Made by a program: the position numbers and the translations under genes | Notes under the pieces: model-generated | Seen by the model: only the letters and a program-made list of their open reading frames with translations | The model's database searches: none | Told to the model about the DNA's origin: nothing | From: UBA668 sp041918155 | Lineage (GTDB): Bacteria > Actinomycetota > Acidimicrobiia > Acidimicrobiales > Ilumatobacteraceae | Direction of reading: 5' to 3' | Assembly: GCA_041918155.1 (NCBI GenBank) | Contig: JAYRWH010000037.1 | Location: 1 to 61,729, forward strand | DNA length: 61,729 bases | Part shown: one piece after another, positions 6,204 through 16,700 of the stretch | Position numbering within the stretch: position 1 is the first letter of the stretch | Layout: the number at the start of each line of letters is the position of its first letter

Positions 6204-8054
6204 ATGAAAGCGATCGTGCTGGTCAAGCAGGTGCCCGACCTACGAGTCGGCAGTGTCGGCGTGCACCCCGACGGAACCATCGACCGCAGTGCCGCGCCGC
6301 CGATCACCAACCCGGCGGACCTGCACGCGCTGGAGGCGGCGGTGCAGTTGGCCGACGAGGTGATCGCGCTCTCGATGGGCCCGGCCGCGGCCGAGCAGGC
6401 GTTGCGTGAAGCCATCGCCGGCGGCGCGACCCGAGGTGTGTTGCTCTGTGACCACGCGTTCGCCGGTAGCGACACGTGGGCCACGGCCAACGCGCTCGCC
6501 GCGGCGGTGCGTTGGCTGGGTGGAGCGGACCTCGTCCTGTGCGGCACGTCCGCGCTCGACGGCGAGACGGGCCAGGTGGGGCCATCGGTGGCGCAGCGCC
6601 TCGGCTGGTCACAGGCCACCGCCTGCGAGGCCCTCGAGATCCAGGGCGGCGATCTCATCGCCCGGCGCGTCGTCGAGGGTGGCTACGAGCGCCTCAGCCT
6701 GCCGCTGCCCGCGGTCGTGACAGTGGGTGAGACCGGCTTCGCACCGCGCTACCCGACGATGATCCAGCGCCGTCGGTCCACGAACGCCACGATCGAGGTG
6801 GCGACCGCGGCCGACATCGGCGCAGGCCCGAGCGAGGTGGGCCTCGCCGCCTCGCCGACCAAGGTGGCGCGGATGACGCCGGCGCCGTGGCCGGACCGTG
6901 GTTGCCGTTACATCGGCCGGGACGGCTTCGAGTACGACGACTTCGTGCGCGCGCTGATGGACCGCGGCGCGTTCACTCCCCGCGACGAACCCGTTCACGT
7001 ACCGGCCCTGACGGCCGAAGCCGATGCCTCACCGCCCCACCAGGGCGCGGCGCGTGTGTGGATCGTGTGCGGGCTCAAGGAGGGAACGCTCGATCGGGCC
7101 TCGCTGGAGCTCCTGTCGAAGGCGGTCGAGCTGGCACCGGCACTCGGCGGTGGGGTTGGCGCGGTTGTGCTCGCCGGCGACGAGACCACGCTGCAGGTCG
7201 CGGGCGCGGCCGCCGCCGCGCACGGTGCCGACGTGGTCTACACCGCACTCGACCCGGCGCTGACCGACTATCGCGCTGAGCCATGGGCCAGGGTGATCAC
7301 CGAGGCCGTCGGCACGCATCACCCCGAAGCTGTGCTGTTCGCGGCCACGACCTCCGGGCGCGACCTGGCGCCACGGGTGGCGAGCGCGCTCAGCACTGGC
7401 CTGGCCGCGGATTGCACCGACCTCTATGTCGACTCCTGGTCGCGCCAGGGCACCACCTACGAAGGACTCGTGCACATGGTGCGCCCTGCCATGGCCGGGG
7501 GGGTGCTGGCCACCTGCCTGTGCCCCGAGGCGCGCCCACAGATGGCGACGGTGCGGCCCGGCGTGTTCGCCCCGGTGTTGTCGCCGCGGGCGGTACGGGC
7601 AGTGCAGCTGGACGTGCACCTGCAGCCTCAGGACCTGCGCGTGGTGGTGCTCGAACGGCGGATCAGCGCGGCCGATGTCAGCCTGCCCGATGCCGACGTG
7701 GTGATCGCGGGCGGCGCTGGTTGCTCGGCCGAGAGTTGGCACCTGGTGGAGGCGCTCGCGGCGGCTGTCGGCGGGCGGGTGGCCGCATCCCGCGGCGCCG
7801 TCGAGGCCGGCCTCGCCGAACGGGCGCAACAGGTGGGCCAGACCGGCGTAACCGTGCGCCCGACGTTGTACGTCGCATGCGGCATCTCCGGTGCGCTGCA
7901 GCACGCGGTCGGCATGCAGGATTCGGCGACGATCGTGGCGATCAACCGCGACCCCGACGCCGTCATCTTCAAGCTCGCCCACTTCGGCATCGTCGGCGAC
8001 GTGACCGACGTGCTCCCCCAGCTGACGGCGGCCTTGCACGCCCGCCACGTATGA
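6204..8054 (+). CDS. Fused electron transfer flavoprotein (EtfB-EtfA fusion)
   Basis: 616 residues. The N-terminal ~250 are EtfB-like: MKAIVLVKQVPD at the start and CGTSALDGETGQVGP at about residue 118, the AMP/FAD-binding half. After a linker, the C-terminal ~350 are EtfA-like, ending with the FAD domain SRGAVEAGLAERAQQVGQTG ... ACGISGALQHAVGMQ and AINRDPDAVIF. ETF subunits are usually separate genes in the order etfB-etfA, so this is a natural fusion in that order. It should carry electrons from flavin dehydrogenases. ATG at 6204 has AAGGTG nine bases upstream; an in-frame GTG at 6195 is less likely. The position directly after lldD suggests that lactate dehydrogenase reduces it or that the two act in one pathway. 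Confidence 0.85.
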   Translation: MKAIVLVKQVPDLRVGSVGVHPDGTIDRSAAPPITNPADLHALEAAVQLADEVIALSMGPAAAEQALREAIAGGATRGVLLCDHAFAGSDTWATANALAAAVRWLGGADLVLCGTSALDGETGQVGPSVAQRLGWSQATACEALEIQGGDLIARRVVEGGYERLSLPLPAVVTVGETGFAPRYPTMIQRRRSTNATIEVATAADIGAGPSEVGLAASPTKVARMTPAPWPDRGCRYIGRDGFEYDDFVRALMDRGAFTPRDEPVHVPALTAEADASPPHQGAARVWIVCGLKEGTLDRASLELLSKAVELAPALGGGVGAVVLAGDETTLQVAGAAAAAHGADVVYTALDPALTDYRAEPWARVITEAVGTHHPEAVLFAATTSGRDLAPRVASALSTGLAADCTDLYVDSWSRQGTTYEGLVHMVRPAMAGGVLATCLCPEARPQMATVRPGVFAPVLSPRAVRAVQLDVHLQPQDLRVVVLERRISAADVSLPDADVVIAGGAGCSAESWHLVEALAAAVGGRVAASRGAVEAGLAERAQQVGQTGVTVRPTLYVACGISGALQHAVGMQDSATIVAINRDPDAVIFKLAHFGIVGDVTDVLPQLTAALHARHV

Positions 8055-8076
8055 CCTTCCGTACACTTCCGGGCGA

Positions 8077-9240
8077 GTGAGCACGACCGAAACCCGATCC
8101 CGCAGCCGTGGCCGGTGTGCCGCGATCGTGGTCGCGCTCGCGCTGCTCGCTGGCTGCGGCTCGGCCCAGCGCGACGCCCTGTCCGTGGACAACACGGCGA
8201 TCTCCACCACTCGGCCCGAATACCAGACGCGCCGCCCGACGCCGCAGACCTTCCCACCCACCACGGCGACGACGAGCACCACCACCACGGTGCCGGTGAC
8301 CACTGCGCCCCAGCCACGCACACAGCGGGTGCCGGTGCCCTCGGTGTCGTGGCCGCCGTACCAGCCCCTGCCCGGGGTGACCGGCACAGCCGCGCTCACC
8401 GGGTTGGCGATCGACGATGCCAGTGCCGCCGTACCGATCATCGCCGTGAAGATCGACAACACCACCGCCGCTCGCGGCCAGTGGGGCCTCGACGGCGCGG
8501 ACGTGATCTTCGAGGAGAACGTCGAGTCGATCACCCGTTTCGTCGCCCTGTTCCAGTCACGCCAACCAGCAGAGATCGGCCCGGTGCGCAGCGCGCGCAC
8601 GGGTGATCTGTACCTGCTCTCGGGAATGAACCGCCCGATCCTCGCCTGGAGCGGCGGCAACGCCGGCGTCACCGCGTGGGTGGAGTCGGCCGCGTCAGCA
8701 GGCCGCCTCGTCAACGTCAGTGCGCTGAAGGTGCACTGCTATCGCCGCGACTCGTCGCGGGCCAAGCCGCACAACCTCGTGCTCGACACCGCCTGCGCCA
8801 GAACCCACAGCGCGGACGCCGGCTCGGCTCGCCCGCTGTGGGAGTTCGCCCCCGCGGATACGCCGGCCACCGGCACGCTCACCAACGAGTTCGACGTGAA
8901 GATGGACGGCGTGCGCGTGCACTGGGCGTTCGACGCCGGCAACGGCATCTACGTGCGTTACCAGGACGGCAAGGTGCATACGTCTGCCGGCGGTGTGCCC
9001 GTGACGGTCACCAATGTCGTCATCGTCTCCTGTCAGCACATCCCCAGCCCGGCCGACGCACGCTCCAAGGTGCCCGTCACCGTCGGTTCCGGCAGTGCGG
9101 TCGTGCACAGCGGAGGGATGGCCCGCACGGGCACCTGGACGCGCGCCACCGACACCGACCCGTGGACGTTCACCGCCGCCGACGGCACCCCGATCCTGCT
9201 GGCGCCGGGTACCACCTTCGTCGAACTCACCCGCGCCTGA
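8077..9240 (+). CDS. DUF3048 domain lipoprotein (YerB-like)
   Basis: 387 residues. A lipoprotein signal is clear: basic N-terminus, hydrophobic core IVVALALLAGC and lipobox LAGC. A Thr-rich, probably extracellular linker follows (TTATTSTTTTVPVTT). The remaining ~290 residues match DUF3048: PIIAVKIDNTTAARGQWGL, then DVIFEENVESITRFVALFQ and EIGPVRSARTGD, and a second half with RYQDGKVHTSAGG. The family is secreted in Gram-positives; its function is unknown. GTG at 8077 follows a TACACT -10 box (8062-8067) by 9 nt, so it is read as leaderless. Confidence 0.8.
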   Translation: MSTTETRSRSRGRCAAIVVALALLAGCGSAQRDALSVDNTAISTTRPEYQTRRPTPQTFPPTTATTSTTTTVPVTTAPQPRTQRVPVPSVSWPPYQPLPGVTGTAALTGLAIDDASAAVPIIAVKIDNTTAARGQWGLDGADVIFEENVESITRFVALFQSRQPAEIGPVRSARTGDLYLLSGMNRPILAWSGGNAGVTAWVESAASAGRLVNVSALKVHCYRRDSSRAKPHNLVLDTACARTHSADAGSARPLWEFAPADTPATGTLTNEFDVKMDGVRVHWAFDAGNGIYVRYQDGKVHTSAGGVPVTVTNVVIVSCQHIPSPADARSKVPVTVGSGSAVVHSGGMARTGTWTRATDTDPWTFTAADGTPILLAPGTTFVELTRA

Positions 9241-9349
9241 GGGCGGCGGCTCTATCGCGGCGGAGGGCCAACGTCGCTCGGTAGGGTGCCGCCCGTGGCC
9301 TTCACGCTGGCGGCGATCAGAGTCTCGCGGCGATGACCAGACACGTTCG

Positions 9350-9391
9350 TGTCACACGCTCACATCGGGCTTCCGTGGTCCGTGTGTGACA
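9350..9391. repeat. Dyad element, copy 1 (TGTCACAC ... GTGTGACA then AGAACG)
   Basis: Arms TGTCACAC (9350-9357) and GTGTGACA (9384-9391) are perfect complements around 26 nt, and AGAACG follows. A related element lies at 26343-26384; both contain CGTGG.CC..GT.TGACAAGAACG. Each copy sits just beyond the stop codon of a leftward gene (stops at 9411 and 26409), so a role in 3'-end formation is likely. The adjacent stretch 9241-9349 has a -10-like TAGGGT at 9282-9287 and a 13-codon ORF at 9295-9336. Confidence 0.45.
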
Positions 9392-9410
9392 AGAACGGGA
9401 GGAGGGGAGC

Positions 9411-10034
9411 TCAGCAGCGCCGGATCGCCCGGAGCCACTCCTCGGTGCGCAGCGCTTCGGGCAGCAACAGGTCGAAGCGCTCCACTTCGGGGGCGCCCCC
9501 GCCGTAGTGCTCGACGAGATCGCGGCGGCGCTCGCCAGTGGTCACCATCGTGCCTCTCGAATCGACCGTGCGATCGGCGAGGTCGAGCAGTGCCTGCAAG
9601 CGATGGTCCGCGGCCTCCCACCGGTCGAGGTGGTCCAGGTCGCGTTCGAGCGCTTCCAGCCGCGCCCCCGAGTGATGGGCGACAAGCGGGGCCACGTCGT
9701 GCAGGCCGTGGTCATCGAGGAAGCGAGCGCCGACGAAGCCGTGCGGCTCGGAATTGAGAGGATCGAGGGCCCGGCCGACATCGTGCAGAACCGCAGCCAG
9801 CTCCAACGTCTTGCGCTGCTCAGCGTCGAGCCCCGACACATCGCCGAGGCGCCAGGACACCACCCGCTGCCACACCACACGCGAGTGCCACCCGCGGTCG
9901 GGATGGTCGCGGAACGCTTGCTGCACCCACGCCAGCCAGCACGACAGCGAGCGCTGGCGATCACCCGTGGGTGCGGGCGGCAGGGTCCGGGCGGCAGGCG
10001 GCGCGAGCACACTCGTGGCCAGATCGGGACCCAT
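9411..10034 (-). CDS. HD-domain protein (putative metal-dependent phosphohydrolase)
   Basis: 207 residues from ATG at 10034. The HD motif is present in LELAAVLHDVGRALDP (about residue 90), with a later histidine pair in APLVAHHSGARLE, as in small HD hydrolases that act on nucleotides or phosphoesters. The substrate is unknown. The start is supported by a TAGCGT -10 box at 10042-10047 on the minus strand, 7 nt before ATG, which implies a leaderless transcript; a longer frame upstream runs over the divergent nitrobindin gene and is not credible. Downstream is the dyad element at 9350-9391. Confidence 0.7.
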   Translation of the reverse strand: MGPDLATSVLAPPAARTLPPAPTGDRQRSLSCWLAWVQQAFRDHPDRGWHSRVVWQRVVSWRLGDVSGLDAEQRKTLELAAVLHDVGRALDPLNSEPHGFVGARFLDDHGLHDVAPLVAHHSGARLEALERDLDHLDRWEAADHRLQALLDLADRTVDSRGTMVTTGERRRDLVEHYGGGAPEVERFDLLLPEALRTEEWLRAIRRC

Positions 10035-10136
10035 GGCTGTGACGCTACGGACGCCTTTCGGCCCGCACCAAAACGGCCGCCACATGTCACGTCGGTAGAG
10101 TCGGGAACACACGTGCAACACCAAGGAGGATCGGCG

Positions 10137-10688
10137 ATGAGCAGCGAATGGGGCCCGTTGGCAGGGATGATCGGCGAGTGGGAAGGCGAAGGCGGTCTCG
10201 ACACGGCCTACTCGCACTCGCAGGGCAAGGTGCTGGGCACGCCGTATCGGGAGAAGGTGTCGATGAAGCCGTTCGGGCCGGTCGACAACGGCCGGCAGCA
10301 TCTGTACGGCCTCGACTACAAGACATCGATGTGGCGCGAGAGCGAGGAAAACCCGTTCCACACGGAGGTCGGCTACTGGTTGTGGGACGCGGCGACGGGC
10401 GAAGTGCTACGCGGCTTCGTGGTGCCCCGCGGCATCACCATCCTCGCCGGCGGCACGGCCGCGGCCGATGCGAAGAGCTTCACGATGAAGGCCGCCCTCG
10501 GCGGCAGCCAGTACTCCATCGCCGAGAACCAGTACCTCACGGCCAACGCCAGCACCATCAGCTACGAGGTGACGATCACCCTCGGCGACGGCAACTGGGG
10601 TTACGAGGAGTGCACCACGTTGCAGATGAAGGAGATGCCCGAGCCGTTCGCGCACACCGACCGCAACACCCTGCGCCGCGCCGGTTGA
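10137..10688 (+). CDS. Nitrobindin-like heme-binding beta-barrel protein (FABP/DUF1794 family)
   Basis: 183 residues. The N-terminus holds the family signature WGPLAGMIGEWEGEGGLD (LxGxWxGxG), followed by a run of beta strands (HTEVGYWLWD, VLRGFVVPRGITILAGG) expected for a 10-stranded barrel. Bacterial and plant nitrobindins bind ferric heme through a C-terminal histidine and react with NO or peroxynitrite; a HTDRNTL segment near the C-terminus provides a candidate axial His. ATG at 10137 has an excellent AAGGAGG site 6 nt upstream. The gene converges on the giant surface protein gene with a shared terminator hairpin. Confidence 0.75.
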   Translation: MSSEWGPLAGMIGEWEGEGGLDTAYSHSQGKVLGTPYREKVSMKPFGPVDNGRQHLYGLDYKTSMWRESEENPFHTEVGYWLWDAATGEVLRGFVVPRGITILAGGTAAADAKSFTMKAALGGSQYSIAENQYLTANASTISYEVTITLGDGNWGYEECTTLQMKEMPEPFAHTDRNTLRRAG

Positions 10689-10703
10689 CGCGGCGCCCGC
10701 GGA

Positions 10704-10728
10704 GCGCCGGGCCGATCAGGCCCGGCGC
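10704..10728. terminator. Bidirectional terminator hairpin between the nitrobindin-like gene and the surface protein gene
   Basis: GCGCCGGGCC (10704-10713) pairs perfectly with GGCCCGGCGC (10719-10728) around a GATCA loop. It lies 15 nt past the rightward stop and overlaps the last codons and stop (10716-10718) of the leftward gene. Confidence 0.7.
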
Positions 10729-13700
10729 GCCCTGCGGCGGCGGGTGAACACGGTGACGAAGGCACCAGCGGAGAGCAACAGCAGCGCCCAGCTCGTGATC
10801 GGTGTGGGGTCCGAGCCGGAAGCCGGCAGGATGGCACTCGCCTCCGGTACGGGCAGTGCGGGCGGTACGGGGTTGTCGCTGGCGACCTTCGACATGTCGA
10901 GGGCGGCGATGTCTTCGTCGTCCTCGTCGCCCGGGACGTTGTCGGCGGCGACATCGTCGGTTTCGACGATCGCGTCGTTGCCGGGGTCGGCGTCGGGCAC
11001 CGAGTCGTCATCCTCCACATCATCGACGAGCACCTGGTTCACGTACTGGTCGTACACGTCGGCGCCGTCGCCGCCGATCTCGGCGACGTTGATGTACGAC
11101 GTCTTGGTCGTGTCGGTCATCTTCGCCGTCACCGTCAGGGTGACGATCTCACCCGGCGCAAGGTCCTCCAGCTTCCACGAGACCACGCCTGCGGCCGCCA
11201 GGCCACCCTGGTCGGCAAACACGAACGTCAGCCCCGCGGGCAGATGGTCGATCACCGTGATCGGGCCGGAGTTGACATTGCCCTGGTTCATCACCAGCAC
11301 GTGAAAGACGATGTCGTTGCCCTTCTTGTACGACTGACCGTCGACCAACGACTTCACCAGCGAAAGGTCGTAGTCGATGTTCACGTTGATGGGCGCGACA
11401 TCGTGATCGTCCTCGTCGATCGACCGGTCGTTGAGCTGGCTCGCCGGCAGTTGCGTCTGGTCGACGAGCACGTCGTTGGCGAGATTGGTGTCGGGCACCG
11501 AATCCGCATCCTCGACATTGCCGTTGGGCGCGGACTCGTAGCCGGTGGAGTCGTACAGGTCGGCACCGTCAGTGGTGATCTCGGCGACGTTCACCCACGG
11601 CCGCTTCGCGAAGTCGGTGATCTCCGCGTTGACGGTGAGCGCCACTGTGGCGCCGGGAGCGAGGGATGCCAGCGCCCAAGTCACCAGCGAGCCGCCGCCG
11701 GAGATGACGCCGCCACTCCCCGCAGCAGTGGCGGTGAGTCCGGCGGGCACGCCGTCCTGGACGGTGAACGCACCCGACGCGACATTGCCCTGGTTCTTCA
11801 CCGTGATCGTGAAGGTGGCCGGCGCCGATCCGTCGAACTCGACGGGGCCGGTCTTGACGAGCGCGAGGTCGTAGATCACCTGGACATTCACGAAGGCCAC
11901 ATCGGCGTCGTCCTGACCACCAGCACCCGGGCCCTCGGCGCCGCTGGTGTTCGTAACGTCGTTGGTGGGGTGCTCGTAGGTGCCGTATCCGTCGGGGCCG
12001 GTTCCGGACTCCCTGCTGTCGTTGGTCGTGATGGAATCAGGCGCCGAGTCGGCGTCGGTGACCGTCACCGACACGGTGGAGTACGTACCGGCCGAATCGG
12101 TGCTGATCTCGGCGATGTTCTTGTACGGCCGCTTCTTGATGTCGTCGATCACGGCCGTCAGGGTCACGGAGAGCGACTGGCCCGGATTCAGCCCGGTGAG
12201 CGACCACGTGACGAATCCCGGAGTTGCCAGGTTGCCGCTGTTACTGGCGGCCGTGGCGTGCATGCCCACGGGCAGTGTGTCGGTGACGGTGAAGTTGCCA
12301 CTCGGCACGGTGCCCTGGTTGGCGACGGTGATCGTGAACACCACCGAGCCATCCGGCTGGATCGTCGTCGCACTGGCCAACTTGGCGAGCGCGAGGTCGT
12401 ACACCACCTGCACGCCCACATCGGCGATGTCGGCGTCGTCTTGGCCATCGAGCTGGGTCGGGTTCGGCTGGTCGTCGGTCTCCTCACCGGCTTCGCTGAT
12501 GAACAGGTTGTCCGAAGCAGCGCCGGGCACGGGCACGTCGAGCAGCGGCGGGTACGGACCGTCGTTGGTGGTGACCTGATCCGGCGTCGAGTCGATGTCG
12601 AACACGTCGATCAGCGGGGCGTCATAGTCGTCGGCCGAGTCGATGCTGATCTCCGCGATGTTTCGGAACGGCCGCTTCTTGATGTCGGCGATCGTCATCG
12701 TGACCGTACGCGTCGTGCTCGCGCCAGGTGCGAGGTTGCTGATCGTCCACGTGAGCGTGTAGCCGTCTACGGCGTTGCCGCTGACGGTGCCACCGCCGGC
12801 ACTCAGCACGGACAACCCGGCGGGCGGGGTGTCGAAGACAGTGAAGTCGTTGGAGTTCACCGTCCCCTGGTTCTGCACGGTGATCGTGAACTGGATCGTG
12901 CCGTTGTACTGAACGACGGCCGGGCCGTCGTTGACCTTGATGAGCGCGAGGTCGTAGGTCAGCGGGAACGAGAGGTCGGCGATGTCGGCGTCGTCCTGCG
13001 GGTCACCGTTGTCGATGCCGGCCTCGCCGACGTTCATGTTGTCGATCCCGGTACCCGGGTCGGCGCTGACGGCCGGGTAGTTGCCGTCATTGGCGATGTT
13101 CGTGTCAGGGGTGGAGTCGACATCGAGCACGCCGTAGTCGACCGCCGAGTCCTCGCTGATCTCGGCGACGTTGCGGTACGGCCGCTTGGTGAAGTCGGTG
13201 ACGTGCACCTGGTAGGAGAGTTCCGTCGTCGCATTCGGCGCGAGGTTCGCAATCGTCCAGGTGATCGTGCCCGAGTTCCACACACCCGAGTTCGGGATCG
13301 GCTGCACCGGAGTGAGGCCCTCCGGCACCCAGTCCGTGACCACGAAGTCGTTGCTCGGCACACTGCCCTGGTTCTGCACGGTGACCGTGAACGTCGCGGT
13401 GCCGTTGTACAGGCCGTTGTTGGCGAGCGAGGTGGCGTCCACCACCTTCACCAGCGCGAGATCGTAGGTGACGTTCACGTTCACGTCGGCGATGTCGGCG
13501 TCGTCCTGCGGGTCGTTGTTGTCGTTGCCCGCCTCGCCGATGAGCAGGTTGTCGATGCCACTGCCCGCCTCGGCGCCCACCGCCGGGTAGACACCGTCGT
13601 TGGTGGTGAGAGTGTCCGGCGTGGAGTCGATGTCGGAGAGGCCGTACAGCTCGGACGAGTCATCGCTGATCTCGGCGATGTTGCGGAACGGCCGCAGTTT

Positions 13701-16700
13701 GATGTCGCTGATCGTGGCCGAGTAAGTGAACGTTGTCTCAGTGGATGCGGCCAGGCTTAACGTGACGTTCCAGGTGATCGTGTGGTTCAAGGAACTCCAA
13801 GTGGCACCCGGGATCGGCAGCACGGGCGTGAGGCCGAGCGGCACGTTGTCGGTGACTTGGTAGTCACCCGATGGCAGATTGCCCTGGTTGCGCACCGTGA
13901 TCGTGAACGTGACCGAGCCGTCGTAGGCAATCGGTGTCGGCGACGCCGTCTTGATGAGGGCTAGGTCGTACTCGCCCGAGTTGGTGACCACGGCGTCGTC
14001 GTTGTCGTCCTGATCGACCTGCCGGTCGTTGTTGCCCGGCCCACCCGCGTACATCGGCTCGATGGTGTCGATGCCGACGTAGGCGTCGTTCGGGATCGTG
14101 TTGTTGCGGCCGGTGTCGGTGTCGGGGGTCGAGTCCTGATCGTCGACGTCGTACAACGCCTGCGCAGAGTCGGCGGAGATCTCCGCCCAGTTGCGCCATG
14201 GCGCGGTGGACAGGTTGTCGTTGGTGATGTCGGTGACGATCACGATGGTGATGTAGTCGCCCGCGCCGATGTTGGCGATCTCGCAGGTGACGATGAAGCC
14301 GTCGACCGCGACCGCGCAGGAGGAGTTGACGAGCGGTGCGTTCGCCGAGGTGTAGACGGTTCCCGACAGGTAGGTCAGCCCCGTGGGCAATTTGTCGGTG
14401 ACCTGCGCGATGCCCGAGCGCACATTGCCCTGGTTGTACACACGCACCCGCCAGGTGATGTTGTCGCCGGCAGTGGCGGTAGGCGCATCGGTGATCTTGG
14501 CCAGCGCCAAGTCATAGACCAGGTCGCCGGTGACCTCGGCGAGGTCGTTGTCGTCCTCGTCGGTGGGTCGCTGGTCGTCAGGGATGTTGGCCAACGAGGT
14601 GATGTCGACGAACGGGTCGTTCGGGTTCGCGCTCGGGCCCGAGCCGGTGCCGGCACCGTCGTCGTTGCCGACATTCGTGTCCGGGGTGGAGTCGAAGTCG
14701 TGGGTGCCGTACAGCGGCTGCGCCGAGTCCGAGGAGATCTCCGCCCAGTTGCGGAACGGCCGCATACGCATGTCGGTGACCCGGGTGACGATCACGATGT
14801 CGATGTACTCGTTCGGTGCCAGCTCATCGACGGCTGCGACGTCCCATCGGTAGGTACGTGTGGCCGGGTTCGCGGACGGGACCGGAGCCGCCGACTCGAA
14901 CGACATGCCGGCCGGGATCACGTCGGTGACGGAGAACGCGCCGGAGTTCACGTTGCCCTGGTTGATCACTCGGACGGTCCAGGTGACGGTGCCGTCCTGC
15001 TGCACCGATGCCGGGGTGGCGACCTTGGCCAGCGCGAGGTCGTACTCCACGCCGAAGTAGTGGGCCGGGTCGGTGTCGCTCACGAAAGGCGGTACACCTT
15101 CCTTGTGAATCGTGGTGGTGCCGTCGTTGAGCGCGGGCACTCCGGTGACGTTCGCGGTGTTCTTGTACTGGTCGCGGATCGCCGTTCCGGTGGCGGTGCA
15201 GGTGACTTTCTCGCCGATGGCGAGCACGCCCGCGTCGGTATCCGGGTTGGTGCTGAGCGGCCAGTCGCACTGCGGGGTGGGGTCGGGCTGGCCGCTGCTG
15301 GGGATGTTGACGTGGTCGGTGAGCGTCACCGTCTTCAGGTACGAGTTGCCCGTGTTGGTGAGCACATACGTCCACGTCACCGTGTCGCCACGGGGGATCT
15401 GAGGGCCGGTCGGTGTGTCGGCGTCGAGACCGTTGACCTTCTTCTTCACGTCGATCGCAGGGTGGGGAATCCAGATGCCGGCATCCCACGTCGGGTCGTT
15501 CTCCGAGAGTGAGCCGGGGTTGTTGCCCAACGTGATCGTGGTGGTGTCGTAGTAGTTGCCGATGCCGTTGCTGCCCGACGGGGTGCGCGGGATGTCGGAG
15601 TCGTTGTCGGTGTTGGAGGCGCCCTGATCGGTGTCGCTGCCACTCTGGTCGCGCGGCGAGACATAGCCGCGGTTGTCGGGCATGTAGAAACGCACGAAGT
15701 AGCCGGTGCTGTCGGGCAGGTCTTCGAACAGATACCACCCGTTGGCATCGGTGAACGTGGTGTCGATCAGGTTCTGGCCGTCGTACAACTCGACGCGCAC
15801 GTTGGCGATGCCGACCTCACCGTTCTCCTGGATGCCGTCGTTGTCGTAGTCCTCCCACACCCGATTACCGAACACGTTCAGCCGCGCGGGCGCGGCGACG
15901 TGCAGATCGCCCTTGCGCGGCTCGGCGCCGAGCCGGCCAGGGTTGAGCAGGCCACCGAGGTCGTTGTCGTCGAGCGAGACGCCGTAGGCGAAGCTGTTGG
16001 AAGCGCGCGGGCAGGTGGGCCCGCCCTCGTCCGATCCCTGAATGCCGTCGGCGTTGGTGTCGACCCACGCATCCTCCTGGCCGCGCGACGTGTCGAGTGT
16101 CGAGTCGCCCGGGAAGTTGACCAGGTCCACCGGGTCCCACGGGTGCTGTGAGTTGGGGATCGAGCAGTTGTCGAGGGCGTCGTACGGGCCTTCGGTGGGG
16201 AAGTCCGGGTCGTCGTCATAGGTCGGGTCGAACACCGGTGTGACCTGGTCGTAGGTGAAGTCCAGCACCTCGCCGATGCCGAGTCGCCCGCTGTAGGTGA
16301 GCCGGATGGACTTGTAGGTCGACAGCGCGGCCAGGTTCGGCGGGCCCCAGACCGGCGGCGTGCAGCCTGAGCTCGGACCGAGCACCTCCGACCGGCACGG
16401 GTTCGTCGCGGTGGAGTACTCCACGGTCCAGCCCAGCCCGGCGGTGATCGGCGAGACGAGGTAGGGCGCGTACTCCGAGCCCCGCAGGGTTGAGACGCGC
16501 ACACCGCGATCACCGACGAAGCTGAAGATGTCGACGATCTGGGTGTTGTACACGGGAACATTGCCGACGTTCTGCACCCTCAGCTTCCATGTCACCTGGC
16601 CACCGGGCGTGGTGGTGCCGGCCTTGTTGAACTCCCGGTCGAGCGCGCCCATGACCAGCTTCTCCGATTGGAGCTGCGCCCCGACGGGCACGGTGGTGGT

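Noticed and set aside
7029..8714. Leftward open frame opposite the fused ETF
   Set aside because: No domain resemblance; the plus strand has unmistakable EtfA motifs.
11244..13760. Long rightward open frame (838 codons) opposite the surface-protein repeats
   Set aside because: Val/Asp/Arg-rich antisense of the repeat array; no family resemblance, and the minus-strand reading has a signal, ordered repeats and an anchor.
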